NCBI GenBank assembly: GCA_025450095.1
Contig: JANWID010000184.1
Location: forward strand, 1-6,158
Source: Bacteroidia bacterium
GTDB lineage: Bacteria > Bacteroidota > Bacteroidia > AKYH767-A > OLB10
Direction of reading: 5' to 3'
Length of the DNA stretch: 6,158 nt
In this document: positions 1 to 5,577 of the stretch, piece after piece
How positions within the stretch are numbered: position 1 is the first letter of the stretch
Layout of the letters: each line of letters opens with the position of its first letter
The notes under the pieces: generated by a model
The model's database searches: none
The model's input: the letters and a program-made list of their open reading frames with translations, nothing else
Told to the model about the DNA's origin: nothing
Translations under genes and position numbers: made by a program

Positions 1-53
1 ATAGCCCATGCTATGATGAGAATAACGGCGATTAAATAAAGCAAATTTCCCAT
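1..53 (-). CDS. lmo0937-type small membrane protein, 5' part only (runs off left edge)
   Basis: Reading the minus strand from the ATG at 53 gives 17 complete codons, MGNLLYLIAVILIIAWA, before the window ends. This is a short start followed at once by a hydrophobic segment rich in Leu, Ile and Val, with a Trp near its end. It closely resembles the N-terminus of the lmo0937 family, membrane peptides of roughly 50 residues that are widespread in Bacteroidota and Firmicutes and have no known function. Only the N-terminus is visible, so length and C-terminus cannot be checked. No Shine-Dalgarno sequence precedes the start; the upstream leader is very A+T-rich. The gene diverges from the YihY-family gene across a 163-bp gap. 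The family call rests on remembered resemblance of a short hydrophobic stretch. Confidence 0.6.
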   Translation of the reverse strand, partial: MGNLLYLIAVILIIAWA

Positions 54-60
54 GATTGTT

Positions 61-91
61 TTGTTTTAATTATTATGATTATGATTATAAT
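61..91. repeat. A+T-rich simple repeat (ATTATG-like) in the divergent intergenic region
   Basis: This stretch is almost entirely A and T and carries three loose copies of a six-base unit (ATTATG, ATTATG, ATTATA). It lies directly upstream of the minus-strand small membrane gene and probably forms part of its leader or promoter. No -7/-33 promoter of the Bacteroidota type (TAnnTTTG with upstream TTG) could be picked out with confidence in the whole 54-216 gap. Confidence 0.4.
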
Positions 92-150
92 TCTGATATG
101 TTCATCACTAATACCAAAATCGTTCCTCATCTCCAGTGTGGGGTACAAAG

Positions 151-169
151 TATGTTTCATGAAAACATA
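151..169. promoter_or_regulatory. Inverted repeat in the divergent promoter region, possible operator
   Basis: TATGTTT and AAACATA are perfect 7-bp inverted arms separated by the five bases CATGA. The dyad lies 48 bp before the YihY-family start at 217 and about 98 bp from the start of the minus-strand small membrane gene, so a regulator bound here could affect either. The left arm with its next base (TATGTTTC) also matches seven of eight positions of the Bacteroidota -7 element TAnnTTTG, but no convincing -33 element sits at the right distance. Such a short dyad in A+T-rich DNA can arise by chance. Confidence 0.25.
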
Positions 170-216
170 TCCCCGTAATGTAGAACAATTTGCTCAATAA
201 GACCATAAAGTAATGC

Positions 217-1212
217 ATGTTTACGGGTTCCAGAATGGATCAGTTTTTGAAACTTCTCGCACGTATGAAATTCTTTAAAAAAATATCTCCTCGAAAATTG
301 TGGAACCTAACCAGGGATTCGTTTTCAGAATTTCTTGATGATAAAGGCATCAAACTGAGTGCGGCCCTGGCTTATTACACCATCTTTTCCATTCCTCCCC
401 TGCTCATCATCATTATATCTATTACTGGATTTTTCTTTGGTGAGCAAGCCATCGAAGGTCATATATATGCCCAGATCTCGGGATTTGTTGGCCCTGAAGC
501 CGCAGCGCAGATCCAGGTGGCCATCCGAAATACTGTTATTGATCAGAATTCGTGGTGGGCCACTGGCATCAGCATCGCAGCATTGATATTGGGAGCAGCA
601 GGAGTATTTGTCGAAATCCAGGATTCAATCAATGTAATCTGGGGACTTAAAGCAAAGCCTAAAAAAGGCTTGATTAAGCTAATTATCAACCGGCTTATTT
701 CGTTCTCCATGGTCTTGTCGATTGGATTTTTGCTGTTGGTATCACTGGTACTGAACGCCCTCCTGGATGTGTTCAACATGCAATTGCAGCGGATGTTTCC
801 CGACATCGCATTTTATGCATTTTATGTTTTCAATATTTTACTGATGATGGTTGTGATCACCATTCTGTTTGCAACCATCTTTAAAGTTTTACCCGATGCA
901 AAAATCAAATGGGATAGCGTAATTCCAGGAGCAGTATTCACCATGCTCATGTTTTTATTAGGAAAAGTATTGATTGGAGTTTACCTTGGAAACTCCGATA
1001 TTGCAACAACATACGGAGCAGCCGGATCCATTGTGGTAATCCTGGTATGGGTGTACTACTCATCTATTATCCTGTTCTACGGTGCCGAATTCACTCAACT
1101 TTATGCCGAACGTTTTGGTGTTCCTATAGAACCAAATGATTACGCCATATTTATTGCCAGGGAAGAAGTGGAAGTGAATGAAAAATCGGAGGCGAAAACT
1201 AAAGTTGCGTAA
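217..1212 (+). CDS. YihY/virulence factor BrkB family inner-membrane protein
   Basis: This 331-residue polytopic membrane protein belongs to the YihY/BrkB family (once misannotated as ribonuclease BN). The molecular role of the family is not firmly known. Six hydrophobic segments are visible at about residues 48-75, 115-135, 158-182, 200-226, 235-258 and 268-290, matching the usual six-helix topology. Family hallmarks include KLSAALAYYTIFSIPPLL in helix 1, the amphipathic stretch VFVEIQDSINVIWGLK after helix 2, and TTYGAAGSIVVILVWVYYS leading to GAEFTQLYAE at the end. The start is uncertain: ATG codons at 217, 235 and 265 are all in frame, none has a Shine-Dalgarno site, and the 265 start (MKFFKKISPRKLW) would still give a full-length protein. 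The soluble C-terminal tail is charged (EEVEVNEKSEAKTKVA). Beyond the TAA the same frame continues as a Lys/Arg-rich repeat, see 1213-1425. Confidence 0.92.
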   Translation: MFTGSRMDQFLKLLARMKFFKKISPRKLWNLTRDSFSEFLDDKGIKLSAALAYYTIFSIPPLLIIIISITGFFFGEQAIEGHIYAQISGFVGPEAAAQIQVAIRNTVIDQNSWWATGISIAALILGAAGVFVEIQDSINVIWGLKAKPKKGLIKLIINRLISFSMVLSIGFLLLVSLVLNALLDVFNMQLQRMFPDIAFYAFYVFNILLMMVVITILFATIFKVLPDAKIKWDSVIPGAVFTMLMFLLGKVLIGVYLGNSDIATTYGAAGSIVVILVWVYYSSIILFYGAEFTQLYAERFGVPIEPNDYAIFIAREEVEVNEKSEAKTKVA

Positions 1213-1425
1213 AAAAAAGCCAGAAAAGAAAGAAAAGCCATTAAAGAAAAGAAAGGCAAGAAAAGAAAGGAAAGCCATTAAAGAAAAGTAAAAAGGGCAA
1301 GGAAAGAAAGAAAAGAAAGAAGGGCAAGAAAAGAAAGGAAAGCCATTAAATAAGAGCAAGAAAAGCAAGGAAGAAAGAAAAGCAATAAAAGAAAAGAAAG
1401 AAATGCGAGTTAACGAAAAGAAAAT
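1213..1425 (+). repeat. Purine-rich degenerate repeat, likely decayed coding repeat (ARKERKAIKEKK)
   Basis: The gap between the YihY-family gene and the kinase gene is about 88% purine on the plus strand by hand count over 1211-1402, made mostly of AAAG/GAAA words. The nonamer GCCATTAAA recurs exactly at 1237, 1274 and 1342, with a variant GCAATAAAA at 1382. Translated, the units give ARKERKAIKEKK (1219-1254, same frame as the upstream gene), ARKERKAIKEK then TAA (1256-1291, +1 frame), ARKERKERR followed by ARKERKAIK then TAA (1297-1353, original frame), and EERKAIKEKKE (from 1370, +1 frame). Units differ at synonymous positions (GCC/GCA, AGA/AGG, ATT/ATA), which suggests past selection on a protein. 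Stops and single-base shifts now break it. The minus strand is open here only because pyrimidine-rich DNA lacks stop codons; the Phe/Ser-rich product is not credible. Confidence 0.7.
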
Positions 1426-2865
1426 ATGAACCGTCCCATCCTGAAAGTGATGATTGTTGATGATGATGAGGATGATTATTTCATCACGAAGATGATCATT
1501 GAGGAGATCAAGCTGAAGAATATTGCTATTGATTGGGCTCCAACTTTTCAAAAAGGGATGGAAAGCTATTTAAAGGGTCTTCATGATATTTATTTTGTCG
1601 ATTATCTATTAGGTGCCAAAACAGGTATCGACTTTTTGATTGAATCGAAAATGGCCCGGGTGAAAAACCCGGTGATCATGATCACTGGAAAAGGTGACCA
1701 ACAGGTAGATAAATTAGCCATGGCACAGGGCGCTGCCGATTACCTGGTAAAAGGCGAGCTAGATGCGGAAAAAATGGAACGTGCCATGCGTTACGCACTG
1801 GATCGGTTCTTAGCAGGGAAACAACTAGCCAACAGCGAGGCAAAATACCGGAGCATTTTTGAAAAATCGAAAGATCTATTATTCATTTCTGATACACAGG
1901 GAAATTTTCTCGACACAAACAATTCAAGCCTTAAAATACTGGGGTATACCCGCGACGAATTAATTGGAATGCGTGTTCAAAACCTGTTAGAACGAAAGGA
2001 AGACCAGGAATACTACGATCAGCTTTTAAACACGCAAACAGAGCTGATAGATGATGAGCGAATATTCATTTCAAAAGGTGGTCAGAAAAGGATATGCCTG
2101 GTATCCACAATTCTTCAACATGATACGGAAGGCAATACTATCGTTCAAGGTGTTATTCATGATATTACGAAACGACGCAAAATCGAACATGACCTTGCCA
2201 CGGCTGAAAAACTGGCAGTTACAGGTCGCGTAGTACGGATGATGGGCCATGAAATAAGAAATCCTCTTACCAATATTAACCTGTCACTCGAACAAATAGA
2301 AGCAGAAGTGGACGGACAAGTTGATATCTCTACCTATTTCGACATCATACGTAGAAACCTGGACCGGATCAGTGCCCTGATTACTGAATTACTGAATTAT
2401 TCAAAGCCAGCACAGCTTTCCATGAGCAAAGTTTCCATCAATAAGGTTGTTCAGGAAGCGCTCGAACTGATCAAGGACAGGGTTATGTTGAAGCGTGTAA
2501 AAGTGATCACCAAATTCAATGATGGGCTGTGTGATATTTCTATTGATAAAGAACAGGTGAAAATAGCCATACTCAATGTACTGGTGAATGCGATAGAAGC
2601 TATTGAGGACGATAATGGCAAACTTTCGGTGAGCACATGGGAAGATGGCGATTTGTGTATTGTTGAAATTTGTGATAACGGTTCTGGTATTCCATCGGAT
2701 GCCATTGACCGAATTTTTGATCCGTTTTTCAGCAATAAGCCACAGGGCACAGGACTCGGATTAAGTACAACCCACAACATCATCCGTTCGCATAACGGAT
2801 CTATTGATGTAAACAGCACCGTAGGAAAAGGAACGTGTTTCACTCTTAAGTTTAATTTTAACTGA
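1426..2865 (+). CDS. REC-PAS-histidine kinase (soluble hybrid two-component protein)
   Basis: This 479-residue protein combines an N-terminal receiver, a PAS sensor and a histidine kinase, with no membrane segment, so it should act in the cytoplasm. Receiver (about 5-125): acidic cluster VDDDEDD at 11-17, phospho-acceptor D59 in FVDYLL, T87 in MITGKG, and K109 in DYLVKG. PAS (about 138-250): begins SEAKYRSIFEKSKDLLFISD and ends QGVIHDITKRRKIE. HisKA (about 260-330): phospho-acceptor H275 in GHEIRNPLTN. HATPase: N box NVLVNAIEAI with N388, G1 box DNGSGI (417-422), F box FDPFF (431-435), and G2 box GTGLGL (441-446). All key residues are present, so both phosphotransfer sites look active. The receiver at the N-terminus suggests input by phosphotransfer from another kinase, with autophosphorylation gated by it and by PAS. 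No output regulator or partner lies beside it. The ATG is preceded by an A/G-rich leader without a clear Shine-Dalgarno site. Confidence 0.95.
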   Translation: MNRPILKVMIVDDDEDDYFITKMIIEEIKLKNIAIDWAPTFQKGMESYLKGLHDIYFVDYLLGAKTGIDFLIESKMARVKNPVIMITGKGDQQVDKLAMAQGAADYLVKGELDAEKMERAMRYALDRFLAGKQLANSEAKYRSIFEKSKDLLFISDTQGNFLDTNNSSLKILGYTRDELIGMRVQNLLERKEDQEYYDQLLNTQTELIDDERIFISKGGQKRICLVSTILQHDTEGNTIVQGVIHDITKRRKIEHDLATAEKLAVTGRVVRMMGHEIRNPLTNINLSLEQIEAEVDGQVDISTYFDIIRRNLDRISALITELLNYSKPAQLSMSKVSINKVVQEALELIKDRVMLKRVKVITKFNDGLCDISIDKEQVKIAILNVLVNAIEAIEDDNGKLSVSTWEDGDLCIVEICDNGSGIPSDAIDRIFDPFFSNKPQGTGLGLSTTHNIIRSHNGSIDVNSTVGKGTCFTLKFNFN

Positions 2866-2877
2866 TATATTAAAATT

Positions 2878-2985
2878 TACGGACAGCAGTATGCACACTA
2901 AGTGTACGGACAGCAGCATGCACACTAAGTGTACGGACAGCAGCATGCATAGTATAAATGTACGGACAGCAGCATGCTGTCCGTA
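2878..2985. repeat. 27-bp tandem repeat array with core TACGGACAGCAGCATGC
   Basis: Four head-to-tail units begin at 2878, 2905, 2932 and 2961. The first two are 27 bp and differ at one position (CAGTATGC versus CAGCATGC). The third is 29 bp with a changed second half (ATAGTATAAATG instead of ACACTAAGTG). The fourth keeps the core and then turns into its own inverted copy. Each of the first two units also contains the small dyad ACACT-A-AGTGT across the unit boundary. The array starts 12 bp after the kinase stop codon. A 9-residue repeating peptide can be read from the minus strand, but nothing supports it as a gene; the 27-bp period simply keeps frame. Confidence 0.9.
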
Positions 2986-2991
2986 CATTTA
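2955..2991 (+). terminator. Perfect 17-bp hairpin closing the repeat array, possible terminator of the kinase gene
   Basis: The left arm TAAATGTACGGACAGCA and the right arm TGCTGTCCGTACATTTA are perfect reverse complements separated by the three bases GCA. The left arm includes the last copy of the array core; the right arm is an inverted copy of it. A run of nine T lies at 3006-3014, 14 bases after the stem, too far for a textbook intrinsic terminator. The hairpin may still end transcription or protect the 3' end of the kinase mRNA. It could also extrude as a cruciform in DNA. The hairpin is certain from sequence; its role is inferred. Confidence 0.55.
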
Positions 2992-3014
2992 GCAAGAAGG
3001 CTGCATTTTTTTTT

Positions 3015-3270
3015 AAGTTAAAAGTTTTCAGTACTTTTTAATCTGTCCTTCTGCTTTTCGTTAAGCCATAACCTGTTGTATTCATACCAATTTGTGGATT
3101 AAATTGCCCGATTTCCACAGTAAAAAAACCATGCAAAATTAATTTCTGAATTTTCATTGTCTACGGTAGTGAATTGATTTTCCGATAGTTTAACTAAGAG
3201 CGAATTCATTAATAGTTAATTGTCCCGGATTTTGCATTGGAAATTATACAAATCACAAAAAATTAAGGAC
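3015..3270. other. Intergenic leader upstream of the barrel gene, no gene seen
   Basis: This 256-bp A+T-rich stretch holds no credible open reading frame or RNA gene that I can recognise. It should contain the promoter of the outer-membrane protein gene, but no clear TAnnTTTG / TTG pair stands out; the closest word is TAGTTTAA at 3186-3193. A 6-bp inverted repeat, TGTGGA at 3093-3098 and TCCACA at 3114-3119, is present; its left arm with following bases (TGTGGATTA) is one base off a DnaA-box complement, but a single near-match is weak evidence. Confidence 0.4.
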
Positions 3271-4035
3271 ATGAACTCTCAATTTCACATAGCGCTCACC
3301 TCCATTATGTTTTGGACAGCTGCTTCATATGGACAGGAACCACAGACAAAAACCACTACTACCACGACCACAACTACAGAACAAACCACTGAAGCACCAC
3401 AGAAAGACAACCAGGATGAAGGTTCATCGTCGGACTGGAAAGGATTTCACATAGGCGGAGTGGCACAGGCCACATTTACTGATGTAAATATTTCAAGCAG
3501 TAATGGTACAGTTACTACCGACTATGTTGTCGGTTACGGCGGTGGCGGTTATATTGGGTATTTTTTCAATTCACATGTTGAAATGCGGGTAGAAGCGCTC
3601 TACTCATCATTAGCTCAGCAGATCGTGGTTAATGATACCAAACAAGAACTGAATCTGAATTATGTGAACTTTCCGATCCTGTTAGGTCTTCACACATGTT
3701 ATGACAAGCCCGTAAGCTTTAATGTTATGGTAGGACCGCAGTTTGGAATTAATACCGGATCAAGCCTGGAAGGCAGAGGATCAGAAGGTGTTGATACCGT
3801 TCATGCATCAGTTAAAGTAAAACCAACTGATATAGGAATAGCATACGGAGCTGGTCTTGATTTTGGATTTGGTGAAGAGCGATTGGTGCATTTGAATGTT
3901 GGCTTCAGAGGTGTTTATGGAATTGTAGATATCAGTGAAGGCAATGAGAATACCACTACCAATGACTTCTACATCCTGGATCGCGCTAACCTGAAAACAT
4001 ATTCAGGTTATGCAGGTCTATCTGTGAAGTTTTGA
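3271..4035 (+). CDS. Outer-membrane beta-barrel protein (PorT/porin-like family) with Thr-rich linker
   Basis: Starting at the ATG at 3271 gives 254 residues and a good signal peptide (MNSQFHIALTSIMFWTAASYG, cleavage likely before QEPQ near residue 22). Longer frames begin at a TTG at 3220 and would bury the signal, so 3271 is preferred; AAGGA sits only one base before it, too close for a normal ribosome site. After the signal comes a linker at about 27-40 of almost pure Thr, then an acidic/Ser stretch, then alternating barrel strands from about GFHIGGVAQATF (58-69). Gly-rich turns (YGGGGYIGYFF), EALYSS, YVNFPILLGL and GPQFGINTGSS resemble small 8-strand barrels of the Bacteroidota. The protein ends in SVKF with a C-terminal Phe, as outer-membrane barrels do. 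There is one Cys (C143) and no lipobox. It probably resides in the outer membrane; its substrate or function is unknown. No partner gene identifies a role. Confidence 0.82.
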   Translation: MNSQFHIALTSIMFWTAASYGQEPQTKTTTTTTTTTEQTTEAPQKDNQDEGSSSDWKGFHIGGVAQATFTDVNISSSNGTVTTDYVVGYGGGGYIGYFFNSHVEMRVEALYSSLAQQIVVNDTKQELNLNYVNFPILLGLHTCYDKPVSFNVMVGPQFGINTGSSLEGRGSEGVDTVHASVKVKPTDIGIAYGAGLDFGFGEERLVHLNVGFRGVYGIVDISEGNENTTTNDFYILDRANLKTYSGYAGLSVKF

Positions 4036-4075
4036 ATCCGGCTAATTTAATAACCGGCAACTTTCAGGTGATCAA

Positions 4076-4107
4076 AGTAAGGTGGCTCTATTTTCTGCCA
4101 CCTTACT
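4076..4107 (+). terminator. Strong hairpin downstream of the barrel gene
   Basis: AGTAAGGTGGC and GCCACCTTACT form a perfect 11-bp stem around a 10-base loop (TCTATTTTCT), 41 bp after the barrel stop codon. No T-run follows the stem, so it is not a standard intrinsic terminator on the plus strand, but its position between two same-strand genes fits a transcription end or an mRNA-stabilising structure. A weaker CCGG...CCGG dyad lies just before it at about 4038-4057. It makes co-transcription of the barrel and DUF748-like genes less likely, though not excluded. Confidence 0.55.
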
Positions 4108-4143
4108 CCATGCAACCAGCAACGATTGTTATTCATTCTGACC

Positions 4144-5271
4144 ATGAAGAAAAAATATAAAATCCTGCTGATTGTTTTATCAGTTTTGATAGTAATACGC
4201 CTGTTTCTGCCATACATCGTATTGCATTTCGCTAACAAGGAGTTGGCTGCTATGGATGGGTATTTTGGAAAAATCCGGGATATCGATATTTCACTTTACC
4301 GGGGAGCATATGTGCTGGACAGCATCTATATCAACAAGCTCGATAGTGTAAACAATGCACAAACCCCTTTTATGGCAGCGAAAACAGTAGATCTCTCCAT
4401 AGAATGGAATTCATTATTTCACGGACGGATTGTAGGCGAATTAGAATTTATTGATCCAATCCTGCTTTTTACAAAGGACAAAACCGAGCTTAGCCAGGTG
4501 CAAAAAGATACGAATGATTTCAGAAAAGTGCTCAAAGCATTAATGCCATTAAAGATTAACAGGTTTGAAATCAAGAATGGCAAACTCGCTTACAAAGATC
4601 TCACCTCGAATCCCAAAGTGGATATTGCCCTGCATAGAGCCCACATAATTGCTTCTAATCTTTCGAATGTTGTAGACTCTGCAATGTTGCCTTCCAAGGT
4701 TATTGCGACTGCAAATGTATACGAGGGATATTTAGAGCTAGATATGAAACTGGATGCATTGTCCGACCTCCCCCTCTTCGATATGAATGTTAAAGTCGAG
4801 AAAATGCTCCTCACACCGCTGAACGATTTTTTCCAGGCATATGCACGATTCGATGTTAACCAGGGCGAATTCAATATGTATACGGAACTAGCCGCCAAGG
4901 AAGGCAAGTTCGTCGGGTATGTCAAACCACTTATCAAGGACCTGGATGTTGTAGGGCCCGAAGACCGCGAAGATGAATTCCTGAGAACAATTTGGGAAGG
5001 CTTGGTGGGATTGGTTGGGGTGGTAGTGGAAAATCCGAAGAAAGACCAGGTAGCGACAAAAATTCCCTTAGAAGGAAATTTTGAAGAAACCCAGGTTGGA
5101 GTGCTTACTGCTATTGCCGAATTGCTCCGTAATGCTTTTATCAAGGCTCTGTATCCTGCAATCGAGTACCAGGTAAATATTAAATCGTTGGAACAGGAGA
5201 AAAAAAACGAACCGGGAATCTTAAAAAGACTTTTTAGTTCAGAGAAGAAAGAGAGTAAGGATAAAAGTTGA
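4144..5271 (+). CDS. DUF748/AsmA-like envelope protein
   Basis: The 375-residue product starts MKKKYKILLIVLSVLIVIRLFL, a short basic head and one hydrophobic segment (about 6-28) that should anchor it in the inner membrane with the rest in the periplasm. The body reads as repeated beta-strand pairs typical of AsmA-like/DUF748 proteins: GKIRDIDISLYRGAYVLDSIYI (43-64), VDLSIEWNSLFHGRIVGELEFIDPILLF (82-109), and INRFEIKNGKLAYKDL (138-153). Related proteins are implicated in lipid transport or outer-membrane maintenance, but nothing here proves that role. The C-terminus is highly charged (SSEKKESKDKS). The ATG at 4144 is chosen over a TTG at 4126 because it gives the clean basic-plus-hydrophobic N-terminus. 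The stop codon TGA is partly made of the first unit of an 8-bp repeat array, so the repeat borders or has modified the gene end. Confidence 0.8.
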   Translation: MKKKYKILLIVLSVLIVIRLFLPYIVLHFANKELAAMDGYFGKIRDIDISLYRGAYVLDSIYINKLDSVNNAQTPFMAAKTVDLSIEWNSLFHGRIVGELEFIDPILLFTKDKTELSQVQKDTNDFRKVLKALMPLKINRFEIKNGKLAYKDLTSNPKVDIALHRAHIIASNLSNVVDSAMLPSKVIATANVYEGYLELDMKLDALSDLPLFDMNVKVEKMLLTPLNDFFQAYARFDVNQGEFNMYTELAAKEGKFVGYVKPLIKDLDVVGPEDREDEFLRTIWEGLVGLVGVVVENPKKDQVATKIPLEGNFEETQVGVLTAIAELLRNAFIKALYPAIEYQVNIKSLEQEKKNEPGILKRLFSSEKKESKDKS

Positions 5272-5357
5272 TGTGCTGATGTGTTGATGAGCTGATGTGC
5301 TGATGTGTTGATGTGCTGATGTGTTGATGTGCTGATGTGTTGATGTGCTGAAATGCT
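5270..5357. repeat. 8-bp tandem array GATGTGYT, 11 units
   Basis: Eleven head-to-tail octamers run without a gap. Units alternate GATGTGCT and GATGTGTT, giving a 16-bp higher-order period. Exceptions are unit 3 (GATGAGCT, 5286-5293) and the last unit (GAAATGCT, 5350-5357). The first unit begins at the G of the TGA stop codon of the DUF748-like gene. Perfect short-unit arrays of this length are prone to slipped-strand copy-number change. It is not coding on the plus strand; the minus-strand reading (HQHIN/STSAHQ repeats) is a by-product. Confidence 0.95.
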
Positions 5358-5577
5358 GATGCTTGCCCTGAGCAATGGTTTGCATTTGTTTAATGCTGGA
5401 AATAATTATAACCAGTGGAAAATATTTTTGTTATCGAAAAAGTTGTCGAAGGGTGCTGATGCTTGCCCTGAGCAATGTTTGCATTTGTTCAATGCTAGAA
5501 ATTAATACAACAAGTTGGAAGAATTTCTGGTTATCGAAAAAGTTGTCGAAGGGTGCTGATGCTTGTCCTGAGCAAGT
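5354..5577. repeat. 100-bp direct tandem repeat, 2.2 copies
   Basis: Copy 1 is 5354-5453 and copy 2 is 5454-5553, both exactly 100 bp. Copy 3 (from 5554) is truncated after about 22 bases. All copies start TGCTGATGCTTG; the first 24 bases and the last 23 bases of copies 1 and 2 are identical, while the middle has diverged with compensating single-base indels. The 100-bp period is not a multiple of three, so a continuous reading frame through it changes frame between copies, which argues against coding. Copy 3 contains CTTG-TCCTGAG-CAAG, a 4-bp stem. The end/start junction (GTTGTCGAAGGG then CTTGCCCTGAGCAA) resembles the dispersed intergenic CCTGAGCTTGTCGAAGG-type motif I recall from many genomes; that resemblance is from memory. 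Confidence 0.9.

Noticed and set aside
1060..1551. 163-residue minus-strand reading frame rich in Phe, Ser and Leu
   Set aside because: It exists because the complementary strand of the purine-rich tract has no stop codons; it overlaps the ends of two well-supported plus-strand genes and has no recognisable domain.
2878..2985. Possible CRISPR array
   Set aside because: Units are contiguous with no unique spacers of 30-40 bp, and no cas genes are nearby.
2761..2988. Minus-strand frame with a 9-residue repeating peptide (CMLLSVHLV)
   Set aside because: The repetition is explained by the 27-bp DNA repeat; it overlaps the 3' end of the kinase gene and has no other coding evidence.
3093..3119. 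Possible DnaA boxes / replication origin
   Set aside because: Only one near-match (TGTGGATTA) and a short dyad; no box cluster and no dnaA, dnaN or other origin-linked gene in the window.
4590..5375. 261-residue minus-strand reading frame with HQHIS/TSAHQ repeats
   Set aside because: It lies antisense to the DUF748-like gene and its repeats are just the octamer array read on the other strand; no family features.
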